This document shows positions 52,291-59,119 of a stretch of 63,557 bases of DNA, piece after piece. The position numbers and the translations under genes were made by a program. The DNA lies in the NCBI GenBank assembly GCA_017467905.1, contig JAFUKD010000011.1, forward strand, positions 1 to 63,557, given 5' to 3'. The notes under the pieces are model-generated. The model was not told where the DNA came from, did not search any database, and saw only the letters and a program-made list of their open reading frames with translations. Position 1 is the first letter of the stretch. Each line of letters begins with the position of its first letter. The DNA is from Phascolarctobacterium sp. (GTDB lineage: Bacteria; Bacillota; Negativicutes; Acidaminococcales; Acidaminococcaceae).

Positions 52291-52295
52291 AAAAT

Positions 52296-52409
52296 CGTTA
52301 GAAGTGCTGTATAACAAGGCGGAGCAAAATTATGCAGCGAAGGCGTACTGGTGGTACGTCAAGCAAGCAAGCGAGCTGCGACAAAGTATAACGGTGCGTA
52401 TAACGCTTT
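52296..52409. repeat. Structured intergenic repeat, copy B
   Basis: Matches copy A at 49730-49844. The hairpin is CGTAC-TGGTG-GTACG. Together the copies bracket ilvH-ilvB. The 52142-52420 region holds only these repeats. Confidence 0.85.
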
Positions 52410-52412
52410 ACT

Positions 52413-52446
52413 AAAGAAAAAAGCAGCTCTTACGAGCTGCTTTTAT
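52413..52446 (-). terminator. Terminator after the zinc-ribbon gene
   Basis: AAAAGCAGCTC pairs with GAGCTGCTTTT around GTAA; on the minus strand TTTCTTT follows. Confidence 0.88.
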
Positions 52447-52455
52447 TATATCCAA

Positions 52456-52743
52456 TTAACCCTTACGAGCGTTGAAGCATTCACGGCAATATACCGGACG
52501 ATCCATGGAAGGACGGAACGGTACCATGGTTTCTTGACCACATTCTGCGCAGGTTGCAGGGAACATTTCGCGTTGCGGACGTTCGGTTGCAATGCCCATA
52601 CGTTGTTTACGAGCTTGACGGCAGGTGGGGCAACGACGCGGTTCGTTGGTGAAACCTTTTTCTTCGTAGAATTCTTGCTCGGAAGCAGTGAATACGAATT
52701 CAGAGCTGCATTCGCAGCAGGTTAAAGTTTTGTCTTCTTTCAT
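52456..52743 (-). CDS. Small zinc-ribbon protein with two CxxC-pair modules
   Basis: 95 residues from the ATG at 52743 (AGGAG upstream); 13 further codons are possible. Module one is CCEC...CPTCRQARKQ and matches the probable zinc-ribbon family common in Firmicutes. Module two is CAECGQETMVPFRPSMDRPV followed by CRECF. The product is a cytosolic metal-binding protein of unknown function, possibly nucleic-acid binding. It has a well-formed promoter. Confidence 0.85.
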   Translation of the reverse strand: MKEDKTLTCCECSSEFVFTASEQEFYEEKGFTNEPRRCPTCRQARKQRMGIATERPQREMFPATCAECGQETMVPFRPSMDRPVYCRECFNARKG

Positions 52744-52873
52744 TGTTTGATCACTCCTAATCATAGATACAGGATACCCCAAAGAGGAACTTAAAGATGT
52801 TACATCGCTCCCATGTCCTATGATACAGAAGAAGACGGAACCCTAAACGGACCAACTGAGATACACTACTACA

Positions 52874-52902
52874 AGTATATATAACCCGTAGGTAAAAGTC
52901 AA
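52874..52902 (-). promoter_or_regulatory. Promoter of the zinc-ribbon gene
   Basis: -35 TTGACT (52897-52902), a 17-base spacer and -10 TATACT (52874-52879), giving a leader of more than 100 bases. Confidence 0.75.
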
Positions 52903-52930
52903 TAATAGTTAAAAAATTTACTTTGCCGCC

Positions 52931-53566
52931 TTAAAGTACAGGAGAAAATTCCTTTTGCTCGTTTAAGAAATGGTAATCGTTGATAGTATCAGAGATAAAT
53001 TTGCCATTCCATTCGTTGAAGCTGCTTACAGAAACATTGGCAACGCTCAAACGCCACATGAAATCCAAATCCAAACCAAGCAAGGTGCAAAGCAGCACAC
53101 GGATTACGCCTCCGTGGCATACAATGGCAATATTTTTATCGTGGCCTTCCTTTTCCATAATGCGCATCAACGCGCCGTAGCAGCGTTCTTGCGCGTGGGG
53201 CAAGGTTTCGCCTCCGGGAGGAGTCCAGTGCATGGGATGAACAAAGTAAGTCTTAAAGCCTTCCGGCCAGCGACGTTCAATCTCTGTAAATTCCACGCCT
53301 TCCCATTCGCCAAAGGTAATCTCGCGCAGCTCGTCCATGGGAGTAACGTCCAAGCCCTTCACTTTGGAAAGCTCTTCTGCCGTTCTGCGAGCACGTCCCA
53401 TAGAACTGCAATAGATTGCATCCAAGGGAATATCCTTAAAATAAGCAGCCATCTTTTCTGCTTGCTCAATGCCCTTTGCGTTTAAAGGCATTTCAATGCA
53501 GCCTTGAATGGTCTTGCCCTTGTTTCCATCAGTTTCACCATGACGAATGAGATAAATTCTTGCCAT
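52931..53566 (-). CDS. cobC: Histidine phosphatase, probable alpha-ribazole phosphatase
   Basis: 211 residues. Phosphoglycerate-mutase fold with the catalytic RHG motif (YLIRHGETDGN), the second His in CHGGVIRVLL and Glu in the FGEWEG segment. Members in cobalamin operons dephosphorylate alpha-ribazole phosphate or the cobamide phosphate. Its position as the last gene of cobU-cobT-cobS-cobT2 supports this. Confidence 0.88.
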   Translation of the reverse strand: MARIYLIRHGETDGNKGKTIQGCIEMPLNAKGIEQAEKMAAYFKDIPLDAIYCSSMGRARRTAEELSKVKGLDVTPMDELREITFGEWEGVEFTEIERRWPEGFKTYFVHPMHWTPPGGETLPHAQERCYGALMRIMEKEGHDKNIAIVCHGGVIRVLLCTLLGLDLDFMWRLSVANVSVSSFNEWNGKFISDTINDYHFLNEQKEFSPVL

Positions 53567-53579
53567 TTACGTTCCCCCT

Positions 53580-54365
53580 CTATTTTCCCTTTATTTGTTC
53601 TGCCAAAGAAAACTCTTTTACTTCTACGTGCACGCCTGCTTCCGCAAAGGTTTCCATTTCCTTGTACGCCTTAATGCCTGCGTTGAACAAGGTCATGGCA
53701 ACTGCAGCGCCTTCCCCTGTGCCGCAGCTAATGTTCAAACGCAGCGGTGCAGAAAGTCCCAAGGAAGCCAGTGCCTCCTCTGCTCCTTCTTCCGCAGAAA
53801 CGTGCCCGGCAAAACAGTACTTAACAACTTCCGGCGCAAGCTTACTAGCAAGCTGCGCTGCCCTACAGGTTGCAACGCCGTCAAGCATTACCCCCACCTT
53901 CAAAGCAGCAGCCTGCAAAATTCCTCCTGCCATGGCAGCCAGCACAAGCTTATCATCCTGCAGGCAGCCATACCCCAAAAGTCCCAAGCCTTCCTTTTTA
54001 ACGTACTCGTTTACCAGCATAGCACCTTCCAGCATAGCAGCCTCTTCGTCCTCTGACAAAACCAATAAAGGAATAGCCTCTGCTCCGGTCTCTGCCGCCA
54101 GTACATTAATGGGCAAAGAACCATTCATAATCTTCTCTGCCTCTTGAGTATTTACAATACTCCCCCATATTAACATTTTCCTCTTAGGATAGTCAATATC
54201 GTTCTTATTTGTTTTTCCTATGATGCCTGTGTAACGGGAAGTCATCTCTTCTAACTTCGCCAAAGAGCCTACAGGCTTAATCAAATCATCAAAGCGCTTC
54301 TGCGCAATACGGCAGCACTCTTCATCTATGGGAGTAATCTGCTCAATAATTTCATTTATATTCAT
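53580..54365 (-). CDS. Short CobT homologue, possible partner subunit for lower-ligand activation
   Basis: 261 residues, shorter than full CobT (about 340). The N terminus (KRFDDLIKPVGSLAKLEEM) and C terminus (CGTGEGAAVAMTLFNAGIKA, then YKEMETFAEAGV) align with CobT, but the DMB-binding middle (MCGDHGIAK-type region) is replaced or missing. At the active site GEGTGA reads GTGEGA, placing Thr at the catalytic Glu position. It is probably inactive alone; pairing with the full CobT, as described for ArsA/ArsB phenolic-cobamide enzymes of Sporomusa, is my inference. Confidence 0.78.
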   Translation of the reverse strand: MNINEIIEQITPIDEECCRIAQKRFDDLIKPVGSLAKLEEMTSRYTGIIGKTNKNDIDYPKRKMLIWGSIVNTQEAEKIMNGSLPINVLAAETGAEAIPLLVLSEDEEAAMLEGAMLVNEYVKKEGLGLLGYGCLQDDKLVLAAMAGGILQAAALKVGVMLDGVATCRAAQLASKLAPEVVKYCFAGHVSAEEGAEEALASLGLSAPLRLNISCGTGEGAAVAMTLFNAGIKAYKEMETFAEAGVHVEVKEFSLAEQIKGK

Positions 54366-54394
54366 ATTTTAATCCATCTTTCATAAAATTACTC

Positions 54395-54498
54395 CACCCG
54401 TCAATGCCTCGCATTGCCACCCTCCTCAAGAGAAGGGCTTTCACAAAACTACTAGGCTCCCTCGTGAGGGAGCTGTCAGCATTGCGGACTGAAGGAGT
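54395..54498. repeat. Intergenic palindromic element (GGCTCCCTC type)
   Basis: Between cobS and the short cobT-like gene a compact element contains CTCCCTC-GT-GAGGGAG followed by CTGTCAGCATTGCGGACTGA. Elements of this shape are common dispersed repeats in gut Firmicutes. Other copies were not found in this window. Confidence 0.5.
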
Positions 54499-55239
54499 TT
54501 ATCTTAGTAAATACACTGCTGCCAACATATACACAACATGTCCGCACTCTGTCAAAAAGCCGTAGGTATCACCTGTCAAACCGCCAAGCTGTCCACTCAA
54601 AAAATGGGCAATGCCCAAGCTAATGAAGAAGGCAACGAAAGCAGTGTACAAACAGGGCAAGCCGCAGGCATAAACCAAGGCAAGGCAAATACCAAAGGCA
54701 ATAAAAACATAGCTTTGCTTGGAATACTGCTTAAACATATGGCCAATGCCAGTTTCGCGGGCGTATTTAAAATTTACAATGTAGTTTACCATGAAGGTAC
54801 GGGTAGCAACGTACATAGCAACCAAGGCGTAGCATAGCTTCATACCATCAATGGAAGTGTAGGCAGCAATTTTCAAAAGCACCAGGCACACCAAGGCGAC
54901 GACCGCATTACTTCCCACGTGACTATCCTTCATAATTTCCAGCATCCGCTCCCTATTACGAGCGCTGAACACCCCGTCGGAGGTATCCATAAAGCCGTCG
55001 TACATCAGCACCCCGATGATAAGAAGCTCTGCCAAAATCAGAAGCACCGCCCTCATAAAGAGAGGAGTGTTGATATAAAGCAAGCCGTAATTAACAGCAG
55101 CCATAAAAATTCCCATCACTAGTCCCACTAATGGGAAGCAGGGTACACTTCTGGCAAAATCATCCTCACGCCAGTCACTACGGTTAGAAAAGCGAAGCCT
55201 TGTCAAAAACTCCAAGCATGTAATAAAATCACGCATCAT
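54499..55239 (-). CDS. cobS: Adenosylcobinamide-GDP ribazoletransferase (cobalamin synthase)
   Basis: 246 residues and several membrane helices. Signature: CLEFLTRLRF, FPLVGLVMG, YDGFMDTSDGVFSARNRERM and MKDSHVGSNAVVAL with the metal-binding Asp residues. It joins the activated lower ligand to adenosylcobinamide-GDP. It starts one base after the cobT stop. Confidence 0.95.
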   Translation of the reverse strand: MMRDFITCLEFLTRLRFSNRSDWREDDFARSVPCFPLVGLVMGIFMAAVNYGLLYINTPLFMRAVLLILAELLIIGVLMYDGFMDTSDGVFSARNRERMLEIMKDSHVGSNAVVALVCLVLLKIAAYTSIDGMKLCYALVAMYVATRTFMVNYIVNFKYARETGIGHMFKQYSKQSYVFIAFGICLALVYACGLPCLYTAFVAFFISLGIAHFLSGQLGGLTGDTYGFLTECGHVVYMLAAVYLLR

Positions 55240-55240
55240 C

Positions 55241-56251
55241 TCACCTGCTCAGCTTGTTATAAACATCAAGAGCACTTTGCAAAACTACAACCGCCAGGTT
55301 CGCACCTGTACCCTCGCCCAAACGCATACCTGCATCAACGATGGGTTGCAGCTGTAAAATCTCTAACATCTTTTTATGAGAAATATCACTGCTCAAATGG
55401 GAAACCAACATATATTTTGCACATTCCGGATACAAACCGTAAGCAAGAAGCGCCGCCGCAGTAGCGTTCACCCCATCAACCATAGTGGGAACGCGGCGCT
55501 TAGCTCCGGCAATAATCATACCTGCAAGTCCTGCGTGGTCGTAGCCTCCCACCTTGCACAAAACATCCATAGCGTCGCCAAGCTTAGGCTTATTCTTGGC
55601 TAAACCATCAATAACAACCTGGCGCTTAATCTTCATACGCTCATCATTGATACCACTGCCACGTCCAACGGTCAGCTCCGGGTCAATACCTAAAAAGCCG
55701 GAAACGATTGCAGAAGTAGAAGTAGTATTGCCAATACCCATCTCCGCAGTTTCCAAAAGATTGTAGCCTTTATCAATACACTCATTTGCAACGCGCATGC
55801 CAACCTGCAAAGCTTCTTCCGCCTGCTGCTGCGTCATGGCAGGGCCTTGGGTAAAATCTTCTGTTCCCCAAGCCACCTTGCACTGGTGTACCTTCTGCAG
55901 ATGACTTAAATCGAAGGTAGTGCCAACATCCACAACAAAAACATCTGCACCTGAGTGGCGCGCCATTACATTTGCCCCTGCGGTCTCACGCATATAACCG
56001 TTAATCATCTGCATAGTAACTTCCTGGGGGTAAGCGCTTACGCCATATTTAGCAATGCCGTGGTCGCCACACATCAAAAGCATAGCAGTCTTAATCTTTT
56101 CCGGCAAAGCCTTACCGGTCATGGCAGCGTACTTAACCACCATATCTTCCAGCTTGCCCAAGCTGCCAGCAGGCTTGTCCATATTCGCCCAGCCTGCCCT
56201 AACCTTATCCGCCATCTCTAAATCAAGGGGCGGTATCATTATCTTTTCCAT
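55241..56251 (-). CDS. cobT: Nicotinate-nucleotide-dimethylbenzimidazole phosphoribosyltransferase
   Basis: 336 residues. Core motifs are present: MDKPAGSLGKLEDMVVKYAA, LMCGDHGIAKYGVSAYPQEV, EMGIGNTTSTSAI, VGRGSGINDE and the catalytic Glu in RLGEGTGANLAV. It ends earlier than typical CobT, missing the last EMATFAEAGV-like helix that the short paralogue retains. It activates the lower ligand base (DMB or another, possibly phenolic). It starts three bases after cobU. Confidence 0.93.
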   Translation of the reverse strand: MEKIMIPPLDLEMADKVRAGWANMDKPAGSLGKLEDMVVKYAAMTGKALPEKIKTAMLLMCGDHGIAKYGVSAYPQEVTMQMINGYMRETAGANVMARHSGADVFVVDVGTTFDLSHLQKVHQCKVAWGTEDFTQGPAMTQQQAEEALQVGMRVANECIDKGYNLLETAEMGIGNTTSTSAIVSGFLGIDPELTVGRGSGINDERMKIKRQVVIDGLAKNKPKLGDAMDVLCKVGGYDHAGLAGMIIAGAKRRVPTMVDGVNATAAALLAYGLYPECAKYMLVSHLSSDISHKKMLEILQLQPIVDAGMRLGEGTGANLAVVVLQSALDVYNKLSR

Positions 56252-56254
56252 TAT

Positions 56255-56833
56255 TTATTCCTCATCTTCAAACTTAAACGCAAACCTTTTCATATCAATG
56301 GTTTGCCCTGCCACGCAGTAAAAAACATTCTCGCAGGCATCAGCAACCTTTTGGTTTACCCAGCCGGCAAGGTCACGGTACTCGCGTGCCATCACATTAT
56401 CAGGCACAATGCCGGCGCCAACCTCGTTACTTACGAACACAACCAGCTTGCCGCACTTGCGTGCTGCTTCCAAAACCTTGTCCACCTCGCCAAGCACGAA
56501 GGCAACTCTTTCTTCAAAGCTTCCTTCAATAGCGGTCTTGCCATACATCTGATTAGTCATATACAGCGTCATACAGTCAAACAGCACCGCACCGGTCTCT
56601 TCACCTAAAACAGCAAAGACCTCTTCCGCATGATAAGGCGCCTCGTGGTTCACCCACCGCCCGTCATTACGACGTTCACGATGCAAACGCACACGCTCCG
56701 CCATCTCATCATCTAAAATTTCTGCAGTGGCAATGTAATCGCACTTGGGAGAATAGTGCAACACATAACGCTCAGCAAAGGTGCTCTTACCACTGCGAGC
56801 ACCACCGGTAACTAAAACTAATTTGTTACTCAT
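56255..56833 (-). CDS. cobU: Adenosylcobinamide kinase / guanylyltransferase
   Basis: 192 residues from ATG at 56833, set by GGGAGG eight bases upstream; an extension into the riboswitch terminator is rejected. P loop GGARSGKSTFAERYV, HRERRNDGRWVNHEAP with the guanylylated His, FDCMTLYMTNQM and VSNEVGAGIVPDNVMAREYR. It is the first gene of the riboswitch-controlled operon. Confidence 0.96.
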   Translation of the reverse strand: MSNKLVLVTGGARSGKSTFAERYVLHYSPKCDYIATAEILDDEMAERVRLHRERRNDGRWVNHEAPYHAEEVFAVLGEETGAVLFDCMTLYMTNQMYGKTAIEGSFEERVAFVLGEVDKVLEAARKCGKLVVFVSNEVGAGIVPDNVMAREYRDLAGWVNQKVADACENVFYCVAGQTIDMKRFAFKFEDEE

Positions 56834-56850
56834 TTTATAAACCTCCCTTC

Positions 56851-56882
56851 TAAAAGAAAAACCTCCCACTACACGCGGGAGG
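56851..56882 (-). terminator. Riboswitch expression-platform terminator before cobU
   Basis: CCTCCC pairs with GGGAGG and is followed on the minus strand by TTTTTCTTTTA, just before the cobU ribosome site. Ligand binding would favour this terminator. Confidence 0.85.
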
Positions 56883-56894
56883 AATAATTCTAAA

Positions 56895-57100
56895 ATACAA
56901 AAACCAGCCTATCTCCCGTAGGCCTCACGGTTTCAGTGATAGGCAGGTCTCCTGGCTTAGCTTCATCACCTAACGCGCCTTCCCAGTTTTAACCAGTGAC
57001 ATAATTGCGTAGGCTCCACTTACAGTAGCGGGAAACTGCTCCGGATTCACACCGGCATTCCCTTTTAAGCACCAACCTCGATTGGCGCACCCATCAAAAG
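56895..57100 (-). promoter_or_regulatory. Cobalamin riboswitch
   Basis: On the minus strand the conserved core is visible: GGTGTGAATCCGGAGCAG, CCGCTACTGTAAG and the B12 box AAGCCAGGAGACCTGCC. It lies directly upstream of the terminator and cobU, so corrinoids should repress the operon. Confidence 0.95.
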
Positions 57101-57120
57101 TTTTCCAAGTTAATACATTC

Positions 57121-57164
57121 TATATAAAACAAAAAAATCCTGCAAGGCTACTTGCAGGATTTTT
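57121..57164 (-). terminator. Terminator after tsf
   Basis: AAATCCTGCAAG pairs with CTTGCAGGATTT; on the minus strand TTTTGTTTT follows. Confidence 0.88.
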
Positions 57165-57182
57165 GTAAGCTTAAAAGCTAAA

Positions 57183-58064
57183 TTATTTAATTTGAGCCAT
57201 TACTTCAGCAGCAAAGTCTTCTTGTTTCTTTTCGATGCCTTCGCCCAATTGGAAACGAGTGAATTCGTTTACGGAAGCATTAGCAGCAGCTACCAATTTA
57301 CCAACGGTAACATCCGGGTCTTTAACGAATTCTTGGTCAACCAAGCATACTTCTTTGTAGTATTTTTGGATGCGGCCCAAAACCATTTTTTCAATGATTT
57401 TTTCCGGTTTGCCTTCGTTACGAGCTTGTTCGGTCAAAACAGCTTTTTCGTGTTCCAGTTCAGCAGTCGGAACTTGTTCACGGTTCAGGTAGCCCGGGTT
57501 AGCAGCAGCAACGTGCATTGCAACGTCTTTGCCGAGTTCTGCGTTACCGCCATTCATGGATACCAATACACCAATTTTGCCGCCGCCATGGATGTAAGCA
57601 GCAACCAAACCTTCAGCTACTTCGTAACGAGCGAAGCGGCGGAGGGAAATGTTTTCGCCAATTTTAGCGATGCTTTCGGTAATCAAAGCAGCAACGGTTT
57701 TGCCTTCTTCGATTTCAGAAGCGTTCAAAGCTTCCAAATCAGCAGGGTTGGATTTAGCGATGAAAGCAGCAATACCGCCTACCAATTCTTGGAAGTTTTC
57801 GGTTTTAGCAACGAAGTCGGTTTCGCAGTTAACTTCTACGATAACGCCAACTTTAGCATCTTCGGAAACATAGGATGCAACGAGACCTTCTGCAGCGATA
57901 CGGCCAGCTTTCTTAGCAGCAGCAGCCAAGCCTTTTTCACGCAGGAAGTCAATTGCTTTGTCCATATCGCCTTCGGTAGCAGTCAAAGCTTTTTTGCAGT
58001 CCATCATACCTGCGCCAGTACGTTCACGCAGTTCTTTAACTAAACCAGCAGTAATTTGTGCCAT
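57183..58064 (-). CDS. tsf: Elongation factor Ts
   Basis: 293 residues. The N-terminal UBA-like module [20 protein letters not shown] and the motif [20 protein letters not shown] are classical. It recycles EF-Tu. It lies 23 bases after rpsB, as in nearly all bacteria. Confidence 0.98.
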   Translation of the reverse strand: MAQITAGLVKELRERTGAGMMDCKKALTATEGDMDKAIDFLREKGLAAAAKKAGRIAAEGLVASYVSEDAKVGVIVEVNCETDFVAKTENFQELVGGIAAFIAKSNPADLEALNASEIEEGKTVAALITESIAKIGENISLRRFARYEVAEGLVAAYIHGGGKIGVLVSMNGGNAELGKDVAMHVAAANPGYLNREQVPTAELEHEKAVLTEQARNEGKPEKIIEKMVLGRIQKYYKEVCLVDQEFVKDPDVTVGKLVAAANASVNEFTRFQLGEGIEKKQEDFAAEVMAQIK

Positions 58065-58087
58065 TGTTAGTTCCTCCTAAATATAAA

Positions 58088-58822
58088 TTATTCAGCGTCT
58101 TCAGCAACAACTTCTTCGGTTGCAGCTTCTTCGGTTTGCATACCTTGACGGCCTTCCAAAACAGCGTCAGCCATTTTAGCGGTCAACAGTTTTACAGCGC
58201 GGATAGCGTCGTCGTTAGCCGGAATTACATGATCGATTTCGTCCGGATCGCAGTTGGTGTCAACAGTTGCAACGATGGGGATGTTCAGTTTGCGAGCTTC
58301 GAGAACAGCAATATGTTCTTTGCGGGGGTCAACAATGAACAGAGCGCCCGGCAATTTTTTCATATCTTTAATGCCGCCCAAGTATTTGGTCAGTTTTTCC
58401 ATTTCATGACGCAGGCCGATAACTTCTTTTTTCGGCAACAGGTCGAAGGTGCCGTCAGCTTCCATTGCTTCCAATTTACGCAGACGAGCGATACGGGTTT
58501 GGATGGTTTTGAAGTTGGTCAGCATGCCGCCCAACCAACGTTCGTTAACGAAGAACATGTTGCAACGGATAGCTTCGTCTTTCATAGCTTCTTGAGCTTG
58601 TTTTTTGGTACCAACGAACAAAATGTTTTCGCCTTGAGCTGCTACTTCACGGATGAAGTTGTAAGCTTCGTCAACTTTTTTAACGGTTTTTTGCAAGTCG
58701 ATGATGTAGATGCCGTTACGTTCGGTGAAAATGTACGGAGCCATTTTCGGGTTCCAACGACGGGTTTGGTGACCAAAGTGAACACCAGCTTCGAGTAATT
58801 GTTTCATAGAGATAATAGCCAT
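58088..58822 (-). CDS. rpsB: 30S ribosomal protein S2
   Basis: 244 residues: [20 protein letters not shown] at the N terminus, [20 protein letters not shown], then [20 protein letters not shown] and [20 protein letters not shown]. The C-terminal tail is short and acidic. It has a structured leader of about 105 bases. Confidence 0.98.
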   Translation of the reverse strand: MAIISMKQLLEAGVHFGHQTRRWNPKMAPYIFTERNGIYIIDLQKTVKKVDEAYNFIREVAAQGENILFVGTKKQAQEAMKDEAIRCNMFFVNERWLGGMLTNFKTIQTRIARLRKLEAMEADGTFDLLPKKEVIGLRHEMEKLTKYLGGIKDMKKLPGALFIVDPRKEHIAVLEARKLNIPIVATVDTNCDPDEIDHVIPANDDAIRAVKLLTAKMADAVLEGRQGMQTEEAATEEVVAEDAE

Positions 58823-58848
58823 TTTAAATTCCTCCTGTTTTTACCTCC

Positions 58849-58912
58849 GCAGGAATGGTATTTTCATTTCAGTGCGTGGCTAAACGCATTCAACAGATGA
58901 ATTTTCCTGCGT
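58849..58912 (-). promoter_or_regulatory. Structured rpsB leader, candidate autoregulatory element
   Basis: On the minus strand CGCAGGAA (58905-58912) can pair with TTCCTGCG (58849-58856), which runs into GGAGG. Inside lies a hairpin TGCG-TTTAGCCA-CGCA (58874-58889). Ribosomal protein leaders often bind their own product; this is inferred from structure only. Confidence 0.5.
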
Positions 58913-58935
58913 GTGTATTTTTACACCGTGTGGTA

Positions 58936-58964
58936 TTATATCACAAAAGTTGTACCAGAGCAAG
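58936..58964 (-). promoter_or_regulatory. Promoter of rpsB-tsf
   Basis: -35 TTGCTC (58959-58964), a 17-base spacer and -10 TATAAT (58936-58941). Confidence 0.75.
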
Positions 58965-58994
58965 AAAAAAGTAAAGTTTTGTGATAAGTTTGTT

Positions 58995-59029
58995 ACAGAA
59001 AGAAAGCTGCCCCACGAAAGGCAGCTTGG
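58995..59029 (-). terminator. Terminator downstream of the Cas9-like gene
   Basis: AAGCTGCC pairs with GGCAGCTT around TTTCGTGG; on the minus strand TTCTTTCTGT follows. It separates the Cas9-like transcript from the rpsB promoter. Confidence 0.75.
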
Positions 59030-59035
59030 GAATGT

Positions 59036-59110
59036 AAGTTCATCAATATCCAACAAGGGACTAAAATTAATAAATACAAAATTAAGCATAAGCTTATCAA
59101 CATCCAACAG
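59036..59110 (-). repeat. Two imperfect 21-bp direct repeats, 54 bases apart, after the Cas9-like gene
   Basis: Minus-strand TGTTGGATRTTGATRARCTTA occurs at 59090-59110 and 59036-59056 (18 of 21 identical). The period is 54 bases (18 codons). In the Cas9 frame the two copies read LLDVDKL and LLDIDEL just beyond the TGA stop. Confidence 0.6.
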
Positions 59111-59119
59111 AGCTTTAAA

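Noticed and set aside
58880-59107. A separate 75-codon gene between rpsB and the Cas9-like gene
   Set aside because: It runs through the terminator and the rpsB promoter; only its first part, in frame with Cas9, is of interest.
59036-59110. CRISPR array next to the Cas9-like gene
   Set aside because: Only two diverged 21-bp repeats with a 54-base period; no third copy and not the 36-base repeat usual for type II. Kept only as a repeat of unknown meaning.
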